NCBI GenBank assembly: GCA_015956445.1
Contig: WIUZ02000020.1
Span: 682,001 to 746,000 of the forward strand
DNA: 64,000 nt
Reading direction: 5' to 3'
From: Thelephora terrestris
Taxonomy: Eukaryota; Basidiomycota; Agaricomycetes; Thelephorales; Thelephoraceae
The notes under the pieces are model-generated. The model did not search any database and was not told the origin of the DNA. It worked only from the letters and a program-made list of their open reading frames with translations. Below are positions 26,328-37,039 of this stretch, in pieces. Every line of letters starts with the position of its first letter. Positions within the stretch are counted from its first letter, which is position 1. The position numbers and the translations under genes are program-made.

Positions 26328-26720
26328 TTTTTCTTTGGTTTTGGGGGGTGGAAGTGCCTACGCCCAAAATAAGAGTCATCAGTTAATGAACGCTTCTATG
26401 CCAAATGCAATGAAAGAGGGAAGAATTTAGCCTTTCCCTTCTTGAGGATTACTTTAGTGAGAGGTTTATTGCATGTTGCCTCAGTCCACACCGTCGGCAG
26501 ATGTTAATCGACTACCCTCCCCTTATGGGGTCTACGAATGTGTGTTGTGCTCAGCTTAGCCAATCACTGTTTCATCCCCTTTTGGGGTTTTGACTTTTTG
26601 TTCTAAGTCCCCTTCCTGCGCAGTGGATAGCGCAGTGGCAGCCACAGAGGGCGCACTAAGGTAAGATTAGAGCCTGTTCACAGCGCAGCCACAGAGGCGC
26701 AGCTTGGAACACAGGGCGTA

Positions 26721-26736
26721 GCCCGGGCTCATAACC
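26721..26736 (-). promoter_or_regulatory. Primer-binding site of the copia element
   Basis: The plus strand next to the 5' LTR reads GCCCGGGCTCATAACC. This looks like the anticodon arm of a Met-tRNA (CAU anticodon flanked by CU and AA) rather than its 3' end. That matches the half-tRNA priming known for Drosophila copia. Confidence 0.65.
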
Positions 26737-27092
26737 TGTTGAGCAGGTAGAGTATATTCTATACTACTACATGGCGTACTCTAGTTCTTACCTGAGAGGG
26801 GAAGATATAGTAGTGCAAGTGGGAGAGAGAGAGAGAGAGAAGCGATTGATTGATCTATGGACACATGTGGGGTATATATACTATCTACTCTATTATCGTC
26901 ACATCTATACAGTGTGACTGATGCATGGTCTGTGCGGCGGCTTAAGGCACGCGCGCGTCATACCGATCGATCGGGTCACTGATGTGACACCGTCCCTTCG
27001 GGTCGCTTTATTCAGCGCTCTCCGGCATCGGCTCTCGCACGAAGTGGTAGAGCCGGTTGACCCGTTGCCGGGCACAGACCTTCGGTTCAACA
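26737..27092 (-). repeat. copia 5' LTR
   Basis: 356 bp, TGTTGA...TCAACA. It contains a CATGGTCTGTGCGG motif at 26924-26937 and a TATATATACTATC block near 26873. Confidence 0.95.
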
Positions 27093-27097
27093 AAACC

Positions 27098-27181
27098 GTG
27101 GTCTACGTCGTGGACAGCCTTCCGCTCGCCCTTACATTTGCATGTTTTATTCTGTTGGCGATTATTGCTTACAAAGTTTAG
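27098..27181 (+). pseudogene. Last exon of an RTA1-like membrane protein, split by copia
   Basis: Joining 17754-17776 (after a TTCGCAG acceptor) to this segment gives one open frame: G-F-L-V-S-K-E-T then VVYVVDSLPLALTFACFILL and a stop at 27179-27181. The spacing G-x-L...E...Y-x-x-D-x-L-P plus a hydrophobic helix resembles the last transmembrane region of the fungal RTA1/lipid-translocating exporter family. No upstream exons were found, so this is a weak call and may be a relic. Confidence 0.3.
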
Positions 27182-28333
27182 CAGCTTTACCTTCACCCTT
27201 CCTTCCTTATTTTATCCCACACTCTTTTACACACACCTCACCATCACCGACACCCCGCTACCCTCTGGACACCGCAGTGTATAGGGTCCCCTTCTAAGAC
27301 GCATCGGAGATGCAACTTGTCTCGTATTTGCGCTTTGCCTCCACTGACGCTGGGGAGCTTGCATAGCTATTGGCCCCTCATGCCAACCTGCTCCCCCCTG
27401 ATGCGCCGCTGGACAAGGACCCACATCCGGTAGCCCCCCCTTACCCCTTTTTCACTTCCATGCAACTCCAGAACTTGAACCTAATCCGACACCGACACCA
27501 CCTGCCCCTGACCGAGGGACAGCAGGACATACAGGAATTCGATCGGAGGTGGTTCGTTCCCGCCTTTTTCCTCATCACTTGCCTCCTTCCTTCTATGGAG
27601 CGCACACGAATTTTTTCCACCACAACATGCAGGGCCAATGCCCCTAATTTTTTCCATACCCTGTCTCTTTCGCAGAGCATGCCCAAACCGGATTCAGTCT
27701 CTTTCTATGCCCCATTTTCTCTTTTATGTAGCCTGAGCCCCGAACCCAGTAGTTACATGGACTTTTTCTTTTTCTTCCCTGCCCCCGCGCAGCTAAAATG
27801 GGATGTCAGTCTTCGTAGGAGTTTGGTATTACTTAGTGTTTTACCACGTGTTCTGTCCATATGGATGAGCAGTAGGTTAGGAGTTGCTGTAGCACGTTAA
27901 ATCAGAATTTAAAAAAATAAAAATAAAAAGACGACGATCGGCGCGGAGGCGTACTGAGCTGGGCAGTATTTGGGTTGACCAAAAAACCAGTTCTCTCGTG
28001 ACCTGTTGGACTAATTAGGAGGTGGGGGGAAACTGCACTGACGTTCAGTCTGCCTCACCCAAGTTTTATTCGAAATTCAAAAGGTGGAAGTGTGGCGGGG
28101 GATGGAAAGGGCTGCGGAACTAATCCAAACTGGCGCACTTCAGCAAATTTTCCAGCGTCGAGGGTCTAGTTTCGGTGCTCGGAAATGAGAACCGGCGACG
28201 TAGGGGAATGTCTTCGGTAGCTTATGTACCTGGATTTTGTCCGCGGGGTACGCGATCAATCCCATCCCTTCTCTTCCCTTTACCACCATCATCCCACTTT
28301 AGCGCTCAACCAATTTCTCTTGTTACTGTACCC
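27182..28333. other. Spacer between copia and the LINE relic
   Basis: About 1.15 kb. It has a C/T-rich stretch with an open 176-codon frame (27370-27900) of no recognisable family, an A-rich patch near 27905-27930 and the GTPase 5'-flank relic at 27928-28115. Confidence 0.4.
27928..28115 (-). pseudogene. Relic of the GTPase 5' flank
   Basis: It shares ordered blocks with 7617-7745: GGCGTACTG, TTTGGGTYGA, TTTTATTCGA and GTGGCGGGGGAYGG. It also shares GACGACGATCGG with the right end of the relic at 16876-17190. No coding exon remains. Confidence 0.5.
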
Positions 28334-29836
28334 ATGTCTCACCCAGGTCAATCTCCTGACAACCCTGGCTCTCACAACCCTCTGGAAGGGCCCACAGTCT
28401 GCAGATCGTCTCCCCGAAACCTAAGTCTCCAATCAGCACTGGATTCGCACTTACTGGTCCAGGCAACCCCCAAGCCACCACCACGGAATTCACCTTTGCT
28501 CCTCCTTCCCCTTTCCCCGAGTCTGCCATCAGGCTCACGACCATCCAGCATATTCCGCCCTTCATGGACGGACGACAAGCTGCTAACAAGAGGAAGGACA
28601 GGCCTAACCCACCCGCTCTTAACTTAAATGACCCGGTTTCTTTCCCTCGCCCTGCCTCCGTTGCGGGTTCACGTGCAAACTCACCAGACTCCGTGAAAAA
28701 ACCAAAAACAGCACATACTAAAATCTCACAAACAAAGTCTATGGGCAAAAGGAGAATGTCCCTTTGCCCTAACGCCTCTCTCCCCTCTTCACCTGTCATC
28801 GGACGTCGTATTTCCTCCACAGACCCGGACAGGAACACTCGCAAACAAGAATCTGTGGACATCACCCATAGGATGCAAGAACGCCTGTCAGGCCGATGCG
28901 ACCTCTACAGTTCAATAGCACTCTTGCTATCCAAACCTATCACACTCAGGGGTCAAACACACAGTAATCACCCTGTTGCAAACCCAGGGATATTGGAAGT
29001 CTCTTCACAGAATAGAGATGGAGAGAAGGAGAAAGAAGGAGACAAGGGTCTTCAGGCACTCTTGCTCTAAGCACACAGCAGTAGAGGTCATGGAGAGTCT
29101 GATGTATTGGTAGTTACTAGCACTTCACTATCAACAAACTTCGTGATAACCTATTTTCTACCAATGTCCTGGTGTTGTTACTGCTTAAGGTTTTAATAGT
29201 GTTATCTGTTGTTTTTGGTCTTTTTGCATGATAACGCTATCGCCTGTGGAGATAGTTACCTCAGCATCCATGCTCTACCCATCCTCTAGCGCCACAGGTC
29301 CTAAGGGCCCTGCTTTTGTACAAGACCTCCGTCTCGCACTCTTGTACCATGTCGCACTGGCCACTGCCAATGGGACTACGTACTCAGCTGTCCTAGAGGG
29401 TTCCTAGAGTCACGGAGAATCTGATGATAACAAATCTAAGGAGTACAGGCTAAACTACTCTGAGTACATATACTACTTAGATTTGTGACGTGACAGTGAC
29501 ATGTAACTACACTAATGATACAAACACAGACAAACATGGTCCGTGCACAGCACTGCATGGTCTGTGCGTTACATGGTGACTAATGCTACAAATTATCAGC
29601 TGATAAACGAAAGTATGGCGGCCAATAGCAATTTGAGAGCATTACAAAACAGTTACAAAGCATGACGTATCCTGAGAATGTTCGGAAGGAATGTGGGTAT
29701 GGCTGACTAACAGTCAATGGCAAAAGGGGAGCATATGACTAAGAAATAGGGGCATATGATGTCATGTGGGTCATGCGCAGTAAACAATAGAAATGATGAC
29801 TCAACTCCTGAGTCGTGGAAGGGGCGTGGCATTTGG

Positions 29837-29843
29837 TATATAA
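29837..29843 (+). promoter_or_regulatory. TATA box of the B1 gene
   Basis: TATATAA, about 60 bp upstream of the ATG at 29902. Confidence 0.55.
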
Positions 29844-29901
29844 CCAAAGGGGGTTGGATGACTGGGTCTTTCAACAAACCCATCTTTGTTACACAACCAA
29901 C

Positions 29902-31608
29902 ATGCCTCGTGCCAACATCCGCTCTACCTCTCGTTGTGCCTCCGTTTCTCCTGTCATGGAGAACAACTTCAACATCAATCGCTTTTCCCATGCTCGTCGT
30001 GATCGTTCTTGCCCTTATCCTACTCTCGGGAACGTCATGGATCGTTCCGCCACCGCCGACCCTAATGAGGGTTTTACCGACTTAGGTTTGGGATGTCGGT
30101 TGACATATTTGGCGTGTCTACTGACGTTCTGTTTTAGGTTTTAGGGACTTCATCCAAGCTTCTCGTAGGGTGTCTCGGCGCAAGTTGGCGCGTATTGAGA
30201 CCAACCCTTATGCAGAAGAACTCCTGACTCGTGGGGTCAAGTTTGTTACTGAAATGAACGAGACCTACAACTCGATCCTTGAGGCCAGTGTTATTCATAC
30301 GAGTAACGTTGGTACTATGTTGATGGATGAGTTGGCCTATGTTCAGGCCCGAGTTGATAGTAGGAAGGAGGATATCGCTAAGCTTGAAGAGTGGAAGGGG
30401 ACCACTCAAGACATCATGCAAGGACAGGAAGACGTGATCGTTCGGCAGGGTGCCGACATCAATATGCTGAAGGGAGAGTTCGTTACTCTCAAGGATTTGA
30501 TCCGGAGTCTGGTTACTAAGACCGGAGAATTGGAAGACGATAAGGTATGGGGGCAGGGATCGAAGATAATTGATTTCTTCTAACCCTATTCCTTTAGGTT
30601 CGCCTTACTCGTTGTATCTCCGAGTTGACCAGAGAAGTCTGGGATCTCTAGAGGAGGTGCAACAAACCGGAGGTCCGAGTTGAAGAAGAGGAGTTGGAGG
30701 TTCCGCATCGGGCTGGTTTGCTGATAGTCCCTAATCGGGCTGAGTCGCCGCCTGCTCGTTTCACTGGGGGCAGGGGCATCTGGAATCGGTGATTACATCC
30801 CGATTACATGGTGAGTTCATGTGCACCTTTCAATGATTGTAATCGCCAATTCCAGGTTGATTACATTTAAAATGTTACCTTGACATGTAATTCAACTGTG
30901 CCCACCAACTCCATTTGAAATTTCCTCAAAGTGTTCCCAAGCAATGTTTCCTGAATGTGCCCACTGGGCACATTGTGAAAACATCTCATGTTTTTGAGCG
31001 CATTTATATGACATCTCAGACGATTGAAGAACATGTTGACTACATTGCAGTATCATTTTTGCTGACAGGTAAAAAACATCCCAGAAACATTTGTAGAGAA
31101 CATTCCAAATGTAATTGGTGGACATTGGCTAGATTACATGTCAAGGTAACATTTGAGATGTAACCAACATGGAATTGGCAATTACAATCATTGAAAAGTG
31201 CACATGAACTCACCATGTAATCAAGATGTAATCACTGATTCCAGGTGCCCTTGCCCCCAGTGTTTGTTGGTCCGTCACGAGAACAGGTTGGTTCCCGTTG
31301 ATGATGAGGTCATTGAGATTGGGAGTGACGAGTTCTACCAGAACATAGGAGTCATCCGTAGGGACACTCCTCGTCCTGAGTTCGTGTCTACTCCTTGGGG
31401 TAGTCGTCGTCAATGGCCTGCCTTGGAGTATGACCCGTATGCTGAGTTCGTTCCTGATAGTGAACCGAACTCTGATACGGAACTTCCAGATTACGATGAC
31501 TTGTCGGACGTGGACCCGAATGAGATTAGGGAGCAGAACTGGTTGGATGAGGAGTTGGTGAGATCGGCCTTGGAGGTAGTACAAAGGATTCGCAGAGATA
31601 TTGATTAA
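29902..31608 (+). pseudogene. Element B protein, disrupted copy
   Basis: Exons 29902-30085, 30138-30544 and 30598-31608 join in phase at GT-AG introns. The product starts MPRANIRSTSRCAS and has a basic segment (SRRKLARIETNPYAEELL) and a long coiled-coil-like middle (YVQARVDSRKEDIAKLEEW). Its acidic C-terminus has LPDYDDLSDVDPNEI and ends VVQRIRRDID. In exon 3 a TAG replaces the CAG seen in copy B2 (WDL-stop versus RDLQRR), and MITE M1 is inserted 110 bp further on. The copy is therefore dead. No family recognised; the function is unknown. Confidence 0.7.
30762..31262. mobile_element. MITE M1 (CACTG-ended, 501 bp)
   Basis: Begins CACTGGGGGCAGGGGCA and ends TGCCCTTGCCCCCAGTG. The terminal inverted repeats exceed 100 bp (TGATTACAT... 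and ATGTAATCA...). Flanked by TTT on both sides (30759-30761, 31263-31265). Removing it restores the sequence seen in B2. M2 at 52377 is the same family and length. Confidence 0.9.
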
Positions 31609-32070
31609 ATAACTCTTTTGTACTATGGCTCCTTAGAATTAATCTTCTATCTTGTCTATTGCGTGTGATCCATGTGTCGTTAAGCATAATGGTTTTCATA
31701 AGTCCAATCCAAGGGTCAGATTAATAAGCCAGTTGACTTCTGCAAGAGGTCAGCACACGTCACTTATTAATACATCCCTTGTTGTCGGTAGCTTGAATAT
31801 CTACTAGTCATCCAGGGGCAACGGAGGGCCAGGTAGGGGGGATCTTTGTATGAAGGTCCGCCGGTACATGTTCATGTATTATACCTTGGGTCTTCTGGGG
31901 TATCTTGACTAGTAGCACGTTCCATGTATTGGACTTTGAGTCGTTAAGCATAGGGCATACTGCATAATAAACAGTTTACTGCCGTGTTTAGGGCAGGGCA
32001 CCAACTGACTTAGTGGTGATGAGGCGTTAAATAAAAGGAAATAAAGGGGATAAACGGCGAAATCATCACA
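31609..32070. other. 3' region of element B1
   Basis: About 460 bp with no gene. It is conserved, reversed, at 58724-59180 and ends at the element terminus ATCATCACA. Conservation outside the gene suggests a terminal sequence needed in cis. Confidence 0.6.
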
Positions 32071-34677
32071 ACGCCTCGCCACTCAGGAACGCATGCGTAA
32101 ACACACTGACATCCTCAAGTACGCCTCACTCAATCCTCCTGCTATCCCTATCCCCCTCTCCCCTGCACAATCAGGCACCCCTGTTTCCGGATGGGAACTC
32201 ACGCCACAACCTCAACCCCCTACATGCCAGAAACAGGAGTCTGCCTCGCCCATCGAGATGGATGCCCAAATCTGTCCCATTACGGGACTACCCCTCTTCC
32301 TCTCCCCCTCGACCTCTCCTGGCCTCTCGTACGTGGCCCCAGAGTACGCACAACCCACCCCCACACCCGCCCCATGAGATCAAATGTGATCTTCAATACC
32401 AACTTTTGTACCTTCCATCCTCCAGTGCCTCAATGCCCAAGTGGGATTTGTCTCACGTGATGACAGACTGGGCTACATTCAGGAACACAAAGAACGCATT
32501 GCAGCAGTTGTCATGGACCAATCATTCAAGACTTCTGTCAAAGCCATTGACGGAGGTGACATGTCCGGAAACCCCAAGTCCAAAGTCATCAACAGGAGAT
32601 TCTTCTCTGAACCTGTATTGACAATTGAGACTGACACGATCCACATCCCCTCTGACAGAACCGTCCATACTCTGGAAATCCCTATTCCTCCTGGCCCACT
32701 CCCCTGTGCCAACACTGCAACAATCGAGACCAGACTCACTAACCTTTCAGTAGCCGTCAATGGCCTCCTCGATAACAGCGCCATCCTCCTCCACCGCCAG
32801 GAATTCGCAATGGGACAGAACCTTGTCAATGGGGCCATCCTGCGATCCAATGACAACAATCTCAAAACTATCAACTCCCACCTCGACGCTAGACTTGAAC
32901 AACTATGTGAAGATCACAAGACCCTCCATGAGTACGTTGGCGAATCTGCCAGACGTACAGGTCAAGCAGTCGGTCAATTGATTGATGGCTCAAATCAGCA
33001 ACGAGATGCCATTCTTCGCCTAGCTGCTGCGGTCTACAACAGAATGGACGATCTCGAACACATTGTCAAAGAACAACCCCAACCTATCCTTGACACTAAG
33101 TCTGCCATAGACTCACTGGCTACACACATGGCAGCCATGCAGAAATCACTGTCTGACATGGAGAAAAGGCTCAACTCCCTCCATAATAATCTCGCTGACC
33201 CTTCTTCACAAAACCTCAATATCCGCACATCGGCCCCCTCTCCACCCCCCACCATGGCAAATACCCCGAGACCTCCCACTCCCAAAATCTCAACCAAACC
33301 TCCCTACAATCCTGCAACTCACAAAACCGAGCTCAATGACGACCAATACATCACATGTTTCCAAAGCAACCTCCACGAAGGCTTTGAATGGTTTGTCCAA
33401 AATGTCTGGGACCTAGACAATGACCACATAAACTGGTGGGCCAGGGTAGTAAGCCTCGGAAGATGGGGCTACATCAATGAAAAAGGATTCCCTACAGGAA
33501 TAGGATGGGGCGTCCAAACACAGAGGAAACACAACTTCTTATACCTTTCCATCCAGCACGCTTTCGGAGGAGGCAATTACAACCGATTTCTCCTTCCCCC
33601 TTCCAGCGCAATCACTACAACCGATGAAACTGAAATCTGTAACCAGTACAACTGGCAAACTTTCAGCAGACGCTTGAGGTTCACTGACAGGCCCAAAGTT
33701 GGCCCCATCTCCATCAACTGGGCACCAGGATGGACTCGAGAGGAGATGGTCGCCAAATCGAACCACTACAGACAGATGCTCCGGAACTCCAACCACGCCC
33801 AGTCCAAAGCTCCCTCCAACTATGACCTCCAAACCACCGGGGGTCCACCACAACAACAACAAACCAGACAGGTCAGATTCAACGGTAAACTCAACATCCC
33901 CGACACCTCCCCCCCTACCGCCTCCTCTTCGAAAATCCCCTCCACCACTCCCACCAACCTCTCCAACCCCTTAGGAGCCGAGTTTAACACTAACGAGCTC
34001 TTTGCTCGTGTGGACCTGGATAACGATTCAGAATACTACGAGGACACTCACAAGGATGACAACACAGCGAAACCCGCCACCAGATCCTACGCCTCTGTCT
34101 CTGGAACGGTCAATACCCCTCTCATCTCCAAAAACTCCAATCTGAAATTCAGACCCCCTGCCCAGGATCACCGCAACATCTATGTTCTCAAATTCCCAAG
34201 AGACAATAAACCTACCCCTGGAACCCAGATCCCCCCTCCTGCTGTCATCAGCAAAATCAACACAGCCTGCAAACAAGCCTACAACATCAAGGCCATGCTG
34301 GCCAAGTGGACCCAGGCAGGCAACCTGTCTGTTTCATTCTCCCCCCAATCTTCTATCAAGAGCATCGACAACGCCTCAGGCACCATCATCAAAGAACTCC
34401 CTCCAGATTACCCTGATGTCACCTTTGCCAAACCCTCTCCCTGGTCCAAAATAGTCTATAAAAGTGTGCCCTGCAGAGCATTCACCATGGACAAAGTCAA
34501 CGGTGACAAAATGGCCCACAACGCCACATGGTCCAAGGAATCTCTTCTCAAGGAAGTCAAGTCTTCTCACCCCCTTCTGACCACTGCCAAATTCATACAT
34601 GACCCTGACTGGACCCTCAAGGAAGTTCCTGATGAACTTCAACATTTCAACCTTACCTGTCAGGGTTGAAGGCCTGC

Positions 34678-35301
34678 TTACTGTTTGTGGGGCGCTAGAG
34701 GATTAGCGGACGGGTGAGGGGTATCGGGTCTGGTTTTGAGGGGGGTTCCGGGTGTAGAGACGAGAGGGGGAGGGATATCAAGAGAGAGAGGGGACTCTGT
34801 CTGATAAGGGTGTACGGGCGAGTGGTAATCTTGGCAGAACTGGTGGAGTTGCTGTACGAGGGGTTCGAAGTCTTGATCGCTAAGGCGTTCGAAGTTGACG
34901 AGATATTCTATAACCGAATAAGGTAGTTCAGTTGGGATTTCCCACCAAAGAACGATGATAGCAGGAGAGTGAGTATGGATGTTAGTGGTGAGATGAACTC
35001 GTGGGGAGGGAAAGTAAAAGGCGGGACTGATACTGAAGTAGACGGTGGCAAGGACGCTTTCGGTAAGATCCGAATTCCAAAGGAATTGATGATCGGCTCC
35101 TAGGAGAAAGGGGGGAGTAGTGACTCCGGCGTCGAGAGCGGCAAAGGGACGGTAGTAAGGGAAATGGGTGAGTAAACCGTTGGTTCGGTTTACTTGAAGA
35201 CTTCTGATGAGCTTATACTCCCAGATAGATCTCCTAGCGTCAGGGATGACTGGTCGCTGAACGGGGCTTGTAGAGGGGAAAGGGTTAGGAGCGCTGAACA
35301 T
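34678..35301 (-). CDS. Element C protein a (207 residues)
   Basis: A single open frame from ATG (35299-35301) to a stop only 20 bp inside the element's end. It starts MFSAPNPFPSTSP, has an aromatic-rich middle (IWEYKLIRSLQVNR; ILWWEIPTELPYSVIEYL in C2) and ends in a Pro/Thr-rich tail. Copy C2 encodes the same length with about ten residue changes and no stop or indel, so the frame looks maintained. No known family, membrane segment or catalytic motif recognised. Confidence 0.7.
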   Translation of the reverse strand: MFSAPNPFPSTSPVQRPVIPDARRSIWEYKLIRSLQVNRTNGLLTHFPYYRPFAALDAGVTTPPFLLGADHQFLWNSDLTESVLATVYFSISPAFYFPSPRVHLTTNIHTHSPAIIVLWWEIPTELPYSVIEYLVNFERLSDQDFEPLVQQLHQFCQDYHSPVHPYQTESPLSLDIPPPLVSTPGTPLKTRPDTPHPSANPLAPHKQ

Positions 35302-35444
35302 ACACTAGCAGGAGAATTCCTGCTGAAATGAGTTAGAAAGGGTAAGACGTGAGGAGAATTCCTCAGCTTACTTTTATTCAAGTTGTGGGTAGAGGAGTAC
35401 AGAAGAGATTGAGAATGGGGAAAAGAAAAGAGCGAACGCTCTTC

Positions 35445-35454
35445 CTTATATACC
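35445..35454 (-). promoter_or_regulatory. TATA box of element C gene a
   Basis: Minus strand GTATATAAGG, about 145 bp upstream of the start at 35301; copy C2 has the same GGGTATATAAGG near 45575. Confidence 0.55.
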
Positions 35455-35961
35455 CAATCCTCTACAGGAGTCATAATTCTAAGACGAACCAAACAGGGAT
35501 CAACATGGTCTGTGCGTAGTTTAGGGTAGGTTGAATGAGTTAGATCGAGGGACTTAGGGTGACGAATGGTAATTGCTAATACGGAGTTAATAGAAGAACG
35601 GACTAATGGAAGCGTCTCAGGGGATTTCTCGTGTTTCGTGGTAGTAATAGAAGCATGGGGGGGATTTCTCATGATCGATGGGGATTTCTCTTGTTTCGCG
35701 GTAGTAGTAGAAGACAGACAGGGAATTCCCATGATCGATGGGGATTTCTCGGAATTTGATGGAATCGGATTGGGGCTGGGGGTTCATTTATCCTAAAGGG
35801 GATATTGTTGGATAATAGATTATTGTTCTCCTCTTTCGGTTTTCGTTGAGTCAAGGTGTATTTAAGTCATGGGGATAAATGATCGTTTTCCCTCATCGTC
35901 TCTTTTCCACTCCCACCAAACACCAGTACCATCTCTTCCTCTTAAATCGTCATCCTTCATC

Positions 35962-36934
35962 ATGTCTGCCTTTGACGCTAATACCGCCATGCTCAACGCT
36001 GCCGCCACCCCCTTCACTCCGTCTTTCGAGACGGACGCTCCCTACCTCGTGGAGCAACACTTATACGACACTCCCGCTGCCATCGCTCAGGACAACGAGG
36101 CGTCCATTAGCTTCCTTACGGCCCACAACGCTCCTCCTCAGATTTGGGAGGAGGCCGGCTATGAAGACCCCCGTCTCGATCGTTTCGATGCTCCCCATGC
36201 TGGGGCAAGGCGTCTTCTTAGCGGCATGGCGGAAGCGGAGTACAACGATCCTATCCGGGCTCGTTTGGATCACCCTGGAGTTCCTCGTTTGTTGGATGCT
36301 ATGGAGCGGGATAGGGAAGATAGAATCTTTAGGCTGGAGAAGAGGATGGATACTATGTACGTGGTTGTTAACAGTTTGAACAAGGATTTCTCTCACTTTG
36401 CTTTGGAACATTGGGGACCCTTCCAGGCATCTCTCTTCCGGTACTTCGGCCATCAATGTCGAGGAGCTTATTGCACCGACCCCCCTTGCAAGTCCCCAGT
36501 CATCCCTTCGCCACCGCCAGGATCAGGGCATTCCTCTCCCTCTATCCCCTCCCTGGAGTCCTGCCCCAGTTCGTCAGATGGTGGAGCGATCCCAGAAGAA
36601 GAAGAACCGCAAGAATCCGATGACTCGTTCTGGTCAACGTTGTCGTCCCTCCGACAAGTCACGTCAGGTTCGGATGAAGTTGAAGGTGGAAGTGGCGGGT
36701 CTCCAGGACCGCTATGGATTCGCCTTAGTGAGTGCAGCCTTGTCGGACGTGAAGCGGGAGATGCATGATAGCCTATATCATGATGTGTTGGGGTGTAGAG
36801 AATGTTGGCAGGATCCGGTGACGCGGGCGTGGTCTTATTGTCCTGAGAGCGTTCACAACCCTCACCACTTCGCTCATCGTTGTCCTCTTCCTCAGGACTG
36901 TTCATGCGATGTTGACCCGTTTGTTCTTGTCTAA
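35962..36934 (+). CDS. Element C protein b (Cys/His-rich, two overlapping frames)
   Basis: Starts MSAFDANTAML. One frame runs to 36768 and has a helical region, CRGAYCTDPPC and a Ser/Glu-rich end (EEEEPQESDDSF). A second frame is open 36398-36934 and has a basic block (VERSQKKKNRK) and a Cys/His-rich C-terminus (CRECWQDP...CPESVHNPHHFAHRCPLPQDC). The second frame's C-terminus is well kept in C2 and the more diverged C3, so it is probably translated. An intron between about 36440 and 36560 (GTACTT donor, CCCCAG acceptor) could join them, but I cannot prove it. Confidence 0.6.
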
Positions 36935-37021
36935 GCTTGTAGTTCCCTTTATTTACCTTTGTATTATTATTACTGCGAATGCGACAAATGTCTTGAATTA
37001 TTTGTGAGATCTTGGCTACTA

Positions 37022-37039
37022 TGTCACGCGTTCGTGACA
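37022..37039. repeat. Terminal hairpin of element C1
   Basis: An 18-bp terminal palindrome, TGTCACGCGTTCGTGACA: 7-bp arms with a 4-bp loop. It is also present at the same end of C2 and, with one change, C3. Confidence 0.8.

Larger units (their letters stand above)
17777..27092 (-). mobile_element. Full-length Ty1/copia LTR retrotransposon with a nested insertion
   Basis: Two nearly identical LTRs in direct orientation (354 and 356 bp) begin TGTTGAG and end TTCAACA. They bracket gag and pol on the minus strand. The element is flanked by a perfect 5-bp duplication, AAACC, at 17772-17776 and 27093-27097. A polypurine tract and a primer-binding site sit where they should. The order protease, integrase, RT, RNase H is the copia order. 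RNase H is split by element A1. The LTRs differ only at a few sites and by 2 bp in a GA run, so the insertion is recent. Confidence 0.95.
28886..32070 (+). mobile_element. Element B1: TGTCA-ended LTR-less mobile element in LINE ORF1
   Basis: 3185 bp, from TGTCAGGCCGATG to GCGAAATCATCACA, flanked by ACGCC (28881-28885 and 32071-32075). Excision with one ACGCC rejoins the host frame as HRMQE-RLATQERM. The last 450 bp match 58724-59180 in reverse (copy B2), confirming the 3' end. It carries one gene on the plus strand, which holds MITE M1. No LTRs and no recognisable transposase. Confidence 0.85.
34658..37039 (+). mobile_element. Element C1: TGTCA-ended two-gene mobile element in LINE ORF1
   Basis: 2382 bp, from TGTCAGGGTTGAAGG to CACGCGTTCGTGACA, flanked by TTACC (34653-34657 and 37040-37044). 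Excision rejoins NLT-FTIEDPDG in the LINE frame. It carries two divergent genes (34678-35301 minus, 35962 onward plus), both found in copy C2 in the same arrangement. Confidence 0.92.
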
